A DNA stretch of 38,447 bases from an uncultured Desulfovibrio sp. (GCA_949291675.1 CASEWR010000200.1:1-38447); one strand, 5' to 3'; numbered from the stretch's first letter, positions 1 to 8,804 are shown. Translations and numbers: made by a program. The notes: generated by a model not told the origin, from the sequence alone.

Positions 1-641
1 TACAGGCCGATGAGCTCCAGAATGGTGATCCAGGCAGCCATGACATAGTCTATGCTGTCATTGAGCATGAAGATGATGCTCCCTGAGACACCGGCCACGA
101 GCTGCATGGGCTGGGCCACCGCAATGGACACAATGGGTGCATAGCCCATGGCAATCATGAAGGGCACGGAAATGACAGGCCCGCCAATGCCTGTCAGGCC
201 TGCCATGAAGCCTACCAGCATGCCCAGGGCAAGCAGGGAGCCGTACTGCACTGCAGGCCGTGCGGCAGTGACATCATACAGGGGCTTTGCACCGGGACGC
301 AGGGTGCTGAGGCCGGCAAAGAGCACCAGCACAGCCAGCACCATGTTCAGCATGTCTGCGGAAAAGAGGGCATTGACCCTGGCGCCGATGAAGCCGCAGA
401 GCAGGGCACCTGCGCAGAGCATGCAGGCCTCACGCCAGCGTATGGTCTTCTTGCGGGAGTGCATGAAGGTCCCGAGTACGGCCATGATGGCAAAGGAAAA
501 GAGTGCCGTTGCCATGGCTTCGTGAATGCCAAGGGTAGAGAAGACTACAATGCCCGGGATGAGCAGGATACCGCCAATACTGGTGCATCCGCAGAAGAAG
601 CCCACAATGAGGGAGATGGCTCCCAGCAGCACTGTCTCCAT
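1..641 (-). CDS. TSUP (TauE/SafE) family membrane carrier, partial at window edge
   Basis: The minus-strand frame from the ATG at 641-639 stays open for 213 codons to the window edge, so the C-terminus is missing. It encodes a very hydrophobic protein with several membrane segments. The first begins METVLLGAISLIVGFFCGCT, followed by SIGGILLIPG; a second half-repeat carries AGLTGIGGPVISVPF. Glycine-rich GxGG loops in two halves are typical of the TSUP family, which moves small anions such as sulfite, sulfate or sulfoacetate across the inner membrane. A GGTGG ribosome-binding site lies about 8 nt before the ATG. The substrate cannot be read from the sequence. A second TSUP gene lies at 30093. 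Family confidence is high; the specific role is unknown. Confidence 0.85.
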   Translation of the reverse strand, partial: METVLLGAISLIVGFFCGCTSIGGILLIPGIVVFSTLGIHEAMATALFSFAIMAVLGTFMHSRKKTIRWREACMLCAGALLCGFIGARVNALFSADMLNMVLAVLVLFAGLSTLRPGAKPLYDVTAARPAVQYGSLLALGMLVGFMAGLTGIGGPVISVPFMIAMGYAPIVSIAVAQPMQLVAGVSGSIIFMLNDSIDYVMAAWITILELIGL

Positions 642-929
642 AGTATTCCACCTGTCTGCTGTGTCGGATCCGGCGCTGCAGGTCGCTTCCGAATCAGGCT
701 TGGGGCAAGGCCCTGCGCCCGAAGAGTTTCTGTCCCACCCGGAACATGCCCCCTTTCTTCTCTACCACAGGGCCTGCAGCCCCTCAAGCAGACGACTGGC
801 GACAGGCGACGACGGACACTTTGCACGCTGGATGACACACAAGCCAAACACCTTATGTGCAAAAACATGATAACCTATTGAAATACCAGATTTTCCTATG
901 TCTGCCACACGGCTCTGCGACCACCCGCA
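642..929. other. Intergenic region between the TSUP gene and the ATPase gene
   Basis: No convincing gene is visible. The part near 840-895 is AT-rich and probably holds the promoter of the minus-strand TSUP gene. It contains TTATGTGCAAAAA (853-865), the same 13-mer found in the origin region at 7943-7955. Confidence 0.4.
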
Positions 930-2321
930 TCAGCCCTTGGGCAGGAACGCCGACAGTCCGGAGAAATCGGTATCAACGATGCACGACTCAGGCTGCGGGG
1001 CCTGCAGGAACATGGCCATATACCACGGAAGGTACGTTAACTTTCCGTTTGTGGACACATTGTCCCCGCAGAAGACGAGGGCCTCGTGCAGATGCCAGTC
1101 TTGCACCTTCAGGATATTGGTCAGCGCCGCGTGCTGTCTGTATCTTTTGCCTGCTTTGACCACGATGGGAAGGCATGTCGCGCCGAGCTGCAGGACAAAG
1201 TCGATGTCGCCGTACCTGTGGCTGTTGAAATACCAGAGCTTGAAACCATTGGCTGCGAAGATCTGGGCAAAGACGTTTTCAAGGAAACTCCCCTTGTTGA
1301 TGGCAAGATCGCCCTGCAGGATGGCAAACTGCACGTTTTCCTCTGCAGTCGCTCCTGCAGCACAGAGCAGGCCTGTATCCGCCATGAACAGCTTGAACAG
1401 CGCCCGCTGCTCCTGCAGGAGCAGGGGAGGCACAGGGGCTGCAACATTGTAACAGGGGAGAGCTGCGCCTGCGTCGCGAAGCCAGACGAAGCTGTCCTCA
1501 TAGCGGGCATAGCGCGCGGACGTACTGAGGGAGGCAAGCATGAAACGGCGGTTTGTGCCGCACAGTTGTGCAGGAATGCGGTCGAAAATTTCCTGCACCT
1601 GTTTTTTCCTGCGCCCTGCGCAGCTGGCAATGTCGAGACGGTACAGGGCAAGGATGTCCCTCTGCAGCCTGACAACCTTGTGTATGTCGCGACTGGACAC
1701 AAGTTCCCGGACAACAGCAGGCATGCCCCCGGTGAGCACATAGAGCCTGAACAGACGGAGCATGGCATCATGGACTGCCAAAGGAACCGGCTCCCTCTTT
1801 GCAAAGCATGTGCGGATGCAGGCAAGGACCTCGTCGCTTATTCCATGGGCCCAGGCAAATTCCTCAAGATCCATGGGGTACATCCTGTGGATCTCTTCGA
1901 ATCCCACAGGGCAGGAGTGGGCCTCTGCGCTGTTCACGCCCGGCAGGGAGTCGGCTTCGATGTAGTCAAAGCGACCATCCTCCACCAGGAACTTGATGGC
2001 TGTCCTGGCATCCGGGCATGCCTGAATCTCGTCAAAGAAGATCAGTGTTTTTCCAGGCACAGGCGAGGTCCCGAGAAGCGCCGTCATACCCATGATGAAG
2101 GTTTTGACATCACGGCCTGCCTGGAAAATTTCCCTTGCCTTCGGGTTCTCAAGGAAGTTCAGCTCAACAAAGTGCTCGTACTGCTCAGTGCCAAAGCGCC
2201 GAATCAGCGTAGTTTTGCCGACCTGGCGGGCACCAGTGACAAGCATTGCCTTCTTGTGTGCCTGCTCCTTCCACTTCAGAAGCGTGGTGTACAAACGACG
2301 TGTGAGCATCTGTGTCTCCAT
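930..2321 (-). CDS. AAA ATPase with C-terminal DUF4143-type nuclease-like domain
   Basis: 463 residues. The Walker A motif GARQVGKTT is at about residues 30-38 and Walker B LIFFDEIQ at about 93-100, both within an N-terminal AAA domain. The C-terminal third has GDIDFVLQ followed by IVVKAGK, which resembles the PD-(D/E)xK-like fold of the DUF4143 family. These proteins are common in gut bacteria and archaea, often near repeats, and their role is poorly known; a link to defence, toxin-antitoxin or DNA metabolism is only a guess. The ATG at 2321 or an in-frame ATG at 2306 (MLTRR) could be the start. The upstream DNA is a 33-bp tandem repeat array, which makes the promoter unusual. It is co-directional with its neighbours but well separated from them. 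Confidence 0.8.
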   Translation of the reverse strand: METQMLTRRLYTTLLKWKEQAHKKAMLVTGARQVGKTTLIRRFGTEQYEHFVELNFLENPKAREIFQAGRDVKTFIMGMTALLGTSPVPGKTLIFFDEIQACPDARTAIKFLVEDGRFDYIEADSLPGVNSAEAHSCPVGFEEIHRMYPMDLEEFAWAHGISDEVLACIRTCFAKREPVPLAVHDAMLRLFRLYVLTGGMPAVVRELVSSRDIHKVVRLQRDILALYRLDIASCAGRRKKQVQEIFDRIPAQLCGTNRRFMLASLSTSARYARYEDSFVWLRDAGAALPCYNVAAPVPPLLLQEQRALFKLFMADTGLLCAAGATAEENVQFAILQGDLAINKGSFLENVFAQIFAANGFKLWYFNSHRYGDIDFVLQLGATCLPIVVKAGKRYRQHAALTNILKVQDWHLHEALVFCGDNVSTNGKLTYLPWYMAMFLQAPQPESCIVDTDFSGLSAFLPKG

Positions 2322-2480
2322 GCTGTGTCACGTTTTTCAAGCTTCGATATGCTGGTTGTGCAACGTTTTTCAAACCTTGAAACGCTGGTTTTGTCGCGTT
2401 TTTCAAACTTCGCTACGCTGGTTGTGCAACGTTTTGCAAAGGGAGGCAAGCGTGTTTTGTCACGTTTTTCGCAAAAGCAT
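2322..2480. repeat. 33-bp tandem repeat, five copies
   Basis: The core CGTTTTTC or CGTTTTGC recurs at 2331, 2364, 2397, 2430 and 2463, exactly 33 bp apart each time. Copies 2 and 4 share GTTGTGCAACGTTTT, while 1, 3 and 5 carry a TTGTCRCGTTTTTC version, so the array looks like a 66-bp alternation. It sits immediately upstream of the ATPase start codon. The unit is 11 codons long, so all frames show an 11-residue repeat, but no credible protein spans it. Confidence 0.85.
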
Positions 2481-2581
2481 GGGCCAGCATGGCAAGCTGT
2501 GCGTACAGGATCTCAGATGGGCACAACGTTCATATCCATGCTATGTACCTGTACTCAGACGTTTTTTATCTGTACACAAGT

Positions 2582-2612
2582 AAAAAGGCGGCATGGTTTG
2601 CACCACACCGCC
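2582..2612 (-). terminator. Intrinsic terminator of glmS
   Basis: Read on the minus strand, an 11-bp stem (arms 2602-2612 and 2587-2597, two G-T wobbles, loop of four) is followed by five T residues. It begins 30 nt after the glmS stop codon. Confidence 0.8.
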
Positions 2613-2641
2613 AGTCCGTTTTTTTCAGGTACGTCTGTTTG

Positions 2642-4468
2642 CTATTCCACAGTCACGCTCTTGGCAAGATTACGCGGCTGATCCACGTCCTTGCCCAGAT
2701 AGTCGGCCATTTCATAGCTGAACAGCTGCAGGGCAGGCAGAATGACAAAGCCTGCCATCAGAGAGTTTACCTTCGGCACAACCCACACATCCTCTGCAGG
2801 AAGGTCAACACCGGGGTTGGTAAGGGCAATGACCTTGCCCTGGCGGGCCTGCACTTCGACAATATTTGACTTCACCTTGGGCAGCAGGGCGTCATCAGGG
2901 CAGATGGCAAAGGCCGGGAAGACACTGTCCACAAGGGCAATGGGGCCGTGCTTCATTTCGCCGGCAGCATAGCCCTCGGCATGGATGTAGGAGAGCTCCT
3001 TCAGCTTGAGAGCGCCTTCCAGGGCCAGGGGATAGCAGTGCCCGCGGCCGAGATAGAAGAAGTTCTTTGCCTGGGAGTACTTTCTGGAGAGCATTTTGGC
3101 CTTTTCATGCATGCCGGGCAGCTCTTTGTGCAGCATCTCGGGCAGGGAGAGGATGTCCTGCACAACGGCAGCGATTTCTCCGCCGCTCACAGTGCCCTTT
3201 CTGGCGCCCCAGTACAGGGCCATGAGGGTGAGCACCAGCATCTGGCTGCACATGGCCTTGGTGGAGGCCACACTGATTTCGGGACCTGCCTGGGTGTAGA
3301 GCACCCTGTCTGCCTCACGGGCAATGGAGGAGCCGACAACGTTGCACAGGCCAATCACCGCAGCTCCGCACTCTCTGGCTCTGCGCAGGGCTGCCAGGGT
3401 GTCTGCGGTCTCGCCGCTCTGGCTGATGACAAGCACCATCTCATCCTTGCTGAAGAGAAGACGCTCCTTGTAGCGGTACTCTGAGGCGATTTCCACCTGC
3501 ACAGGCACCCGGGCCATGGACTCAAGGATGTGTCTGCCCCACATACCTGCATGAGAGCTGGTGCCGCAGGCCACAATGGTCAGTCTGGCAGGCACAGGGA
3601 AGTCATCAAGCTCGTGCAGCCGGACGCTGTCCCTGCTTGCCGAAACACGGCCGGTCATGCTGTCCCTGAGAATGTCAGGCTGCTCGAAGATTTCCTTGAG
3701 CATGAAGTGCCTGTAGCCGCCCTTCTGGGCAGACTGCACGTCCCACTCAATGGTCTCGATGCTGTGCTCGACAGGGCTCAGATCCGCAATCCTGCAGACA
3801 CGAAAGGAGCTCTTGTCCACGCGTGCCATCTCACCGTTTTCCAGGAAGACGACCCTGCGGGTATAGGGCAGGAAGGCCGGGATGTCAGAGGCGACAAAGT
3901 TTTCACCTGTGCCCACGCCCAGGATGAGCGGCGCAGACATGCGGGCTGCATAGAAGACATCGGGCTCCTCAATGCTCATCAGGCAGATGGCATAGGCACC
4001 ATGGGCCTTGCACAGGGCCATGGAAAAGGCCTTCATGAGGTCGGGCTCGCTCTTGTGGCAGTCTTCGATAAGGTTCACCAGAACTTCGGTGTCCGTCTCG
4101 GAATGAAAGACATAGCCCTTTGCGGTGAGCTCATTCTTGATTTCAAGGTAGTTTTCAATGATGCCGTTGTGCACCAGAGCAAGTTTTGCGGAATTACTGA
4201 GGTGCGGGTGGGCATTGCGCTCGCAGGGGGCTCCATGGGTTGCCCAGCGGGTATGGCCCATACCTGTGGTTGCCGTTGCCGGCGGCTCGGTACTCAGCTT
4301 CATTTCCAGAGCATTGAGCTTGCCCTCGGCCTTCACGACACGGAATGCACCCTGCTGGACGCAGGCAACGCCTGCAGAATCATAGCCTCTGTATTCCAGT
4401 CTGTGCAGTTCTTCGACAACCAATGGCACTGCCGGTCTGTGTCCCGCATAGCCAACTATTCCACACAT
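2642..4468 (-). CDS. glmS: Glutamine-fructose-6-phosphate aminotransferase (isomerizing)
   Basis: 608 residues, close to the usual 609. The enzyme makes glucosamine-6-phosphate from fructose-6-phosphate and glutamine, the first step towards UDP-GlcNAc for peptidoglycan and LPS. The N-terminus MCGIVGYAG gives Cys as the mature nucleophile of the class II glutaminase domain (about 1-220). HTRWATHG and two SIS sugar-isomerase domains follow (VACGTSSHAG, VLVISQSGETADT, then a second around GRGHCYPLALEGALKLKE). The C-terminus ends in DQPRNLAKSVTVE, the family signature. The start at 4468 is chosen because it exposes Cys at position 2 and has AGGAG 8 nt upstream; a longer frame reaching 4639 is ignored. 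Confidence 0.97.
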   Translation of the reverse strand: MCGIVGYAGHRPAVPLVVEELHRLEYRGYDSAGVACVQQGAFRVVKAEGKLNALEMKLSTEPPATATTGMGHTRWATHGAPCERNAHPHLSNSAKLALVHNGIIENYLEIKNELTAKGYVFHSETDTEVLVNLIEDCHKSEPDLMKAFSMALCKAHGAYAICLMSIEEPDVFYAARMSAPLILGVGTGENFVASDIPAFLPYTRRVVFLENGEMARVDKSSFRVCRIADLSPVEHSIETIEWDVQSAQKGGYRHFMLKEIFEQPDILRDSMTGRVSASRDSVRLHELDDFPVPARLTIVACGTSSHAGMWGRHILESMARVPVQVEIASEYRYKERLLFSKDEMVLVISQSGETADTLAALRRARECGAAVIGLCNVVGSSIAREADRVLYTQAGPEISVASTKAMCSQMLVLTLMALYWGARKGTVSGGEIAAVVQDILSLPEMLHKELPGMHEKAKMLSRKYSQAKNFFYLGRGHCYPLALEGALKLKELSYIHAEGYAAGEMKHGPIALVDSVFPAFAICPDDALLPKVKSNIVEVQARQGKVIALTNPGVDLPAEDVWVVPKVNSLMAGFVILPALQLFSYEMADYLGKDVDQPRNLAKSVTVE

Positions 4469-4903
4469 TTCTAAGTCTCCTTGAATTTCCAGAGGACGTA
4501 CCACTGAAAACCCGGCATCGACATATTGCGCAGCATGCACATCCTGCACAAAGAGGACGAACATCCACTCACAGGGGAAGAGCGGACGTTCTGCCCTGCC
4601 TGCCAGTACCATGATTCTGACAGGCAAAAGCATGTGCACATCATTTCCAAGTCAGCAGAATACTTTACGTATCTCGCCCGACAGGACACGCAGTTCTTCT
4701 CTTCTGCACTTTCATGGGTACGACTGCAGAGAGCAGGAAAAGAGCCTGCCCCTGCCCGTGTGCCGGCTCCTTGTTCCAATGTTCTGCAAATCTTTGATAC
4801 TACTTATGATACTTGTACTTGTCTCTGCTACCCAGACAGAGTCTTCTGACATGCCCTCCGGGACAGCCAAAGCATCCCGGAAGGCTGTCAGTATCTTTGG
4901 CAA
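4469..4903. other. Intergenic region between ppiD and glmS
   Basis: 435 bp without a convincing gene. Apart from a stem-loop near the ppiD end, it shows only a short direct repeat of TGATACT in the AT-rich stretch 4795-4825. The glmS promoter must lie here, but no strong -35/-10 pair stands out. No glmS ribozyme is recognisable. Confidence 0.4.
4853..4885 (-). terminator. Stem-loop downstream of ppiD, possible terminator
   Basis: Inverted repeat with arms GCCCTCCGGGA (4853-4863) and TCCCGGAAGGC (4875-4885), with one wobble, 18 nt after the ppiD stop. There is no T-run on the minus strand, so it may be a weak or Rho-assisted terminator, or an mRNA-stabilising end. Confidence 0.4.
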
Positions 4904-6811
4904 CTACATGTTTTTGCGGTCAATAATGTCCTGGTTGCGGACTTCAATCTTGCTCTTGTTAGCCAGGTCTTCCATGAAGGCCTGGTAAATGCCGTCCTGG
5001 CGCTCACGCTGCGTCAGGTTCAGCATAATGGGCTCGAACTGCTGCCATTCCTGGGCAGAGGGGTCTTCAATCTTTGCCACCTTTGCGATGAGTGCACCGC
5101 GTTCCTCGTCGCGCTGGACAGCATAGACGCCGGGCAGCCAGGAACCGGGAGTAGTGTTGAACATGGCCTCATCAAGCTCAGGCTGAGCGGAGAAGGGCGC
5201 AAGAGCGCTGCCCCTGTCCACAGCAGCAGAGATGACAACCTTGTTCTTCCAGGCTGCATCAAGGCCCTTGTCAGCAGTCTTGAGCACAGCTTCCAGCTCC
5301 TTCATGGCAACGCTCAGGGCATTGGCGGAGCGAATCTTGTTCACAACGTCGGCCTTCACCTCATCAAGAGGTTTGAAGGACGCAGGAGCAGCCTCAAGCA
5401 CGCGCACGATGAGGTACTTGTCACCGGCAGCAAGCGGAATGTCCACAGGCTGATTGGCACCGCGGGCCATGATGGCGCCAGCGTCCTCGGCAGTGATACC
5501 AAGGTTGTGCTGCAGCTCTTCCTTACTCATGAGGCCGCTGGTCTTGACGGGCAGCTTGTTGGCCTCTGCAGTCTGCTTCAGGTCCTGACCCAGGATGTTG
5601 GCTTCGGCAATGGCGTCAAGCACGTCGCTGAGCTTGTCCTTGCTGGCTTCAGCAGCAAGGGTCTTCTGGATGTCAGCCTTCACGCTCTCGTAGCTCTTGA
5701 CGGACTCGGCCTTGCGGTCTGTCACCAGGATGAGGTGATAGCCGAATTCACTGCGCACAGGAGCAGTCACAACGTTCTTCTCAGCGGAGAAGGCAGCCTG
5801 GTCAAAGGCAGGCACTGTCATGCCGCGGGTGATCCAGCCAACACGACCGCCCTTGTCAGCGGCATTGGGGGGATTGTGGGCGTCAGCCACCTCAGCAAAG
5901 GGCTTGCCTGATGCCAGCTCCTTCTGGATGGCGGCAATCTGTTCCTCGGCCTTCTTCACATCCTCTGCAGGAGCGTCCTTGTCGAGGCGCACGAGGATGT
6001 GAGACGCTTCCACACTTTCAGGTTCCAGAAAGCGGCTCTGGTTCTTTTCATACCAGGCCTTTGCTGCTTCGTCCGTGATGGTTTCAGGAGCTACCAGGGA
6101 CAGAGGATTCACTTCGACATACTGCACATCCGCCTTCTGGGGAATGGCATAGTCCAGCTTGTGTTCGTCGTAATAGGCAGAGACCTGCTCGTCGCTGACA
6201 GCATCACTGTCCTTTGCTGTGGCAGGAAGATAGATGTACTCGATGACGCGCTTCTGACGCAGGAAGTTGAAGCGGGCTCTGGCCTCAAGGGTGTCACTCC
6301 AGCTGCCCTGGGAGACAAAGGCAACCATCTTCTCAATGAGCAGACGTCGTGTCACATCCTCTTCAAACTGGCCAGGTGTCTGACGGGATGCAGCCAGCAC
6401 ATTCTTGTAGCGCTCGGGATCGAACTTCCCCTGGGCATCCTGGAAATCCTTAATCTCTCCGACATAGAGACGCAGCTCATAGGGAGAGACGTCAATATTG
6501 TTCCGTCTGGCTTCCTGAACAATAAGGCGCTCAACCACCAGCTGCTGAAAGACCTGTCTGCCAAGCTGGGTCTTCTCTTCTGCAGTCCAGCTCTTGCGCT
6601 GGTTCTGCTGGTTTATGGCCTCTTCGGCCCTGCGGTAGGAGGTCTCGAACTGCTGATAGGTGATGGGCTCATCATTGACGGTACCGACAATGTTCACATT
6701 GCCTGTGTCTGTAAAGCTGCCGACGCCCCAGAACACAAAGACAAGAATGATAACGCCGAAGGCGATTTTGACCCAGAAAGACTGGGAATTGGAACGGATG
6801 ATATCAAGCAT
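4904..6811 (-). CDS. ppiD: PpiD-like peptidyl-prolyl isomerase / periplasmic folding factor (SurA_N + parvulin)
   Basis: 635 residues, close to E. coli PpiD (623). A short cytoplasmic N-terminus is followed by one membrane anchor at about 12-31 (IAFGVIILVFVFWGVGSF). A SurA-like chaperone segment comes next, then a parvulin domain at about 267-360 that starts EASHILVRL and contains GGRVGWI and FGYHLILV. The C-terminal part resembles the PpiD chaperone half. The protein should be anchored in the inner membrane and face the periplasm, assisting folding of exported proteins as they leave SecYEG. AGGGA lies 8 nt before the ATG. It is the first gene left of the putative origin and is transcribed away from it. 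Confidence 0.92.
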   Translation of the reverse strand: MLDIIRSNSQSFWVKIAFGVIILVFVFWGVGSFTDTGNVNIVGTVNDEPITYQQFETSYRRAEEAINQQNQRKSWTAEEKTQLGRQVFQQLVVERLIVQEARRNNIDVSPYELRLYVGEIKDFQDAQGKFDPERYKNVLAASRQTPGQFEEDVTRRLLIEKMVAFVSQGSWSDTLEARARFNFLRQKRVIEYIYLPATAKDSDAVSDEQVSAYYDEHKLDYAIPQKADVQYVEVNPLSLVAPETITDEAAKAWYEKNQSRFLEPESVEASHILVRLDKDAPAEDVKKAEEQIAAIQKELASGKPFAEVADAHNPPNAADKGGRVGWITRGMTVPAFDQAAFSAEKNVVTAPVRSEFGYHLILVTDRKAESVKSYESVKADIQKTLAAEASKDKLSDVLDAIAEANILGQDLKQTAEANKLPVKTSGLMSKEELQHNLGITAEDAGAIMARGANQPVDIPLAAGDKYLIVRVLEAAPASFKPLDEVKADVVNKIRSANALSVAMKELEAVLKTADKGLDAAWKNKVVISAAVDRGSALAPFSAQPELDEAMFNTTPGSWLPGVYAVQRDEERGALIAKVAKIEDPSAQEWQQFEPIMLNLTQRERQDGIYQAFMEDLANKSKIEVRNQDIIDRKNM

Positions 6812-7100
6812 TGGAGTCCCTTGAAATGACGTATTGGCAAAGAGGGCTTTTTATAGCTGTCTTGGGCCTGAACTTCAAGAACCAGCAACCGGGGGACAGC
6901 TGCCAGGATACTGCAGATCACCAGGGCGCTGTACGGAACACCATGAGCACCTCGGGGATGCAGCAGCCAGGAATAGCAAAAAGCTTAATAATACCAATAC
7001 ATTACATGACACATCCCCAAAAGTGATGCATAAAAACAAAACAATTTCACTAACTTAAAGGCTTTAGTGACAATAGTGCCAGGCAGGCACCAGCCAGATG

Positions 7101-7138
7101 TGCCCGATTTCGACCCTTCCCGGGGACGGAATCGGGCA
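7101..7138. repeat. Inverted repeat in origin region
   Basis: Arms TGCCCGATT and AATCGGGCA enclose about 20 nt containing CCCGGGG. There is no T-run on either side, so it is not a standard terminator. It could be a structural element or the end of a ppiD-side leader. Confidence 0.45.
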
Positions 7139-7482
7139 CTTTCATGCTATAAAAAGCAAGAATTACAAAATCTTATATGCGAAACGAACACTGTGCCGCA
7201 CACACCTGGCTCACCACCCCGGCAAACGACATGCACATTTCAAGGGTAAGTTTTTGATTTTCAAGGAAAATTCATGGCGTCTACCAAGGGTTTCAGGGCT
7301 GTCAGTGTCAAAAAAAGTATGTATTTCCACAAACTTATGCAAAGTGTTCCCAAACGATGATGGTATAAATATCAACAATTCAAAGATGTTACACACGTTA
7401 GTGATATTTTGCCAGATATTCAGGGTGTGTTCATGGCATAAATCTCTATAATGCCAAGAAGTTACACGTGTTTTGAATAAAT

Positions 7483-7492
7483 TTGTGCACAA
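7483..7492. promoter_or_regulatory. DnaA-box-like palindrome
   Basis: TTGTGCACAA matches the DnaA consensus TTATNCACA at 8 of 9 positions on each strand. No perfect box was found in this region. Confidence 0.35.
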
Positions 7493-7600
7493 AACAGAAA
7501 ATGCTATAACCATCAATATTCCCAAAGACTTACATGACTTACGAACAAACCAGAGACAACACAGGTATACTTTGCATGTATTTTCAAAAACTTAGTCTGT

Positions 7601-7609
7601 TTTTGCACA
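7601..7609 (+). promoter_or_regulatory. DnaA-box-like site
   Basis: TTTTGCACA differs from TTATNCACA at one position. The same 9-mer occurs inverted at 7946-7954. Confidence 0.35.
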
Positions 7610-7668
7610 AATTCGCAGCCAAGGACCCAGCCACGGTTTGCCAGCCCGCCCCGGGGGATGTTCTGAAC

Positions 7669-7684
7669 CCCGGGCCTGCCCGGG
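7669..7684. repeat. GC-rich palindrome inside AT-rich origin region
   Basis: CCCGGGC-CT-GCCCGGG is a perfect 7-bp stem with a 2-nt spacer. It lies in a short GC island (about 7625-7690) that also has CCCCGGGG upstream, and it stands out sharply against the AT-rich flanks. Confidence 0.6.
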
Positions 7685-7777
7685 ACAGAAATGTTGCAGA
7701 TTTGCATCAAATCCAGCGCGTTTTGGGCATTTTTGAGGCTATTTTCTCAATATATCTCAGAGTGTTAGGTGGGAAAG

Positions 7778-7916
7778 GAACACGTTAGGAACATTTTCCT
7801 GAGTTACGAACATTCAGCGAACATTAAGAACATTTTACGAACATTTTTGAGGCCCCTGAAAACAAACAATGTTCGTAACTTGTTCCTAACTCGAAAAACT
7901 GTTCCAAAAGACGAAC
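7778..7916. repeat. Ordered array of GAAC/GTTC half-sites (iteron-like) in oriC
   Basis: GAAC starts at 7778, 7789, 7808, 7819, 7828 and 7839. GTTC (its complement) starts at 7871, 7882 and 7901, and a further GAAC at 7913. Four pairs are exactly 11 bp apart (GAAC-N7-GAAC three times, GTTC-N7-GTTC once). The fuller unit is GTTACGAACATT or GTTAGGAACATT. GTTAGGAAC (7784) and GTTACGAAC (7803) on the left are mirrored in order by GTTCGTAAC (7871) and GTTCCTAAC (7882) on the right. Another TTACGAAC is at 7539. This looks like a binding array for an initiator or origin regulator; which protein is unknown. Confidence 0.7.
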
Positions 7917-7922
7917 AGCGAA

Positions 7923-7932
7923 TTTCACGTGA
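7923..7932. promoter_or_regulatory. Degenerate parS-like core
   Basis: TTTCACGTGA is the central 10 bp of parS, but the outer bases do not match (10 of 16 overall). It may be a weak ParB site or chance. Confidence 0.2.
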
Positions 7933-7945
7933 TTTTCAGGACTTA

Positions 7946-7954
7946 TGTGCAAAA
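7946..7954 (-). promoter_or_regulatory. DnaA-box-like site
   Basis: On the minus strand this reads TTTTGCACA, one mismatch from TTATNCACA, and it lies just to the right of the half-site array. Confidence 0.35.
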
Positions 7955-8179
7955 ATCACATAGGAACAGAGACCTGATCATCTTCATCCCTTTTTCTATG
8001 TTTAAAAGAAAAGAAAGGGGGAGGAGCACCACAGGGCGTTGCAGAAAGCCTATGGCATGTGCACACGCCGCCTGACGGCTTTTCCCGGGAAGGGGAGTGT
8101 GTGTGGACAGACAGACGCTCAGGCAGGACTGTCAGGAGCTGCTTTGGGACTGCGAGGCCAGAAGGCAGAGAAGGCGACA

Positions 8180-8213
8180 AGCACAGGCTGGCAGCACAGG
8201 CTGGCAGCACAGG
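8180..8213. repeat. Short tandem repeat, 13 bp
   Basis: CTGGCAGCACAGG occurs twice in tandem (8188-8200, 8201-8213), preceded by a partial copy. It lies inside the purine-rich stretch between the origin and dnaN. Confidence 0.7.
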
Positions 8214-8776
8214 GAGGAGAGAGCTCGGCAGAGAAGGACAGGACAGGTGGGGAGAACAGACTGTGCAGGTGCAGCACACAACGCTGTCAGCGCCGGCATG
8301 AGGCAGGGCACAGAGAGACAGACAGAGAGCCCTGAAAGCACTGAGCAGGACAGCAAGGGAGACGGGTCTGGCAAAGGCTGGAGCGTGCGACTGGCCAGGG
8401 AAAGGAATGCGTGCCCTGGCGTCTGCCTGACGTGGGGGAGAACACAGACTGCCAGGGATGCCAGAGCTGGAAGGGCTGAGCTGGACGGGCCGGACATGGA
8501 GCTCCAGAGGCCCTGCTCACTGATGCAGCACACCTTGCCTTTCCGGGGATGTCATGGCATGGAGACACACGGCCCTGAGACAGAGAGGAGGGTGTGCGTT
8601 CTTCAGGCCACATGGCAGTATGGCCCCCGGGGCTCGTATGGTGTTGTGCCTGCAGTGTGTGTTGTCTGCAGGACAGACTGGCAGCAGACGGAAAAGTCCG
8701 GCTTTTGAGAGAAGCGGCAGCTTGTGCAGACATGCCGGAACACACCCGTGTTGCCCTTAGTAACACACTGTTTTTA

Positions 8777-8804
8777 CAAGCGTTTATGATGCCCCAAACG
8801 CTTG
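8777..8804. repeat. Inverted repeat upstream of dnaN
   Basis: CAAGCGTTT (8777-8785) and AAACGCTTG (8796-8804) form a 9-bp stem with a 10-nt loop. There is no proper T-run after it. It may be a stem in a leader RNA or a protein-binding palindrome. Confidence 0.45.

Noticed and set aside
4471-4779. 102-codon minus-strand frame upstream of glmS
   Set aside because: It overlaps the expected glmS promoter and leader, has no recognisable features, and its Cys/Ser/Arg-rich composition is unlike its neighbours.
7461-7475. Additional parS at GTTACACGTGTTTTG
   Set aside because: Only the central CACGTG agrees; the flanks do not match parS.
8097-8708. 203-codon plus-strand frame between the origin and dnaN
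   Set aside because: Low-complexity Arg/Gln/Gly-rich translation, no ribosome-binding site, and overlapping frames are equally open because of the purine bias.
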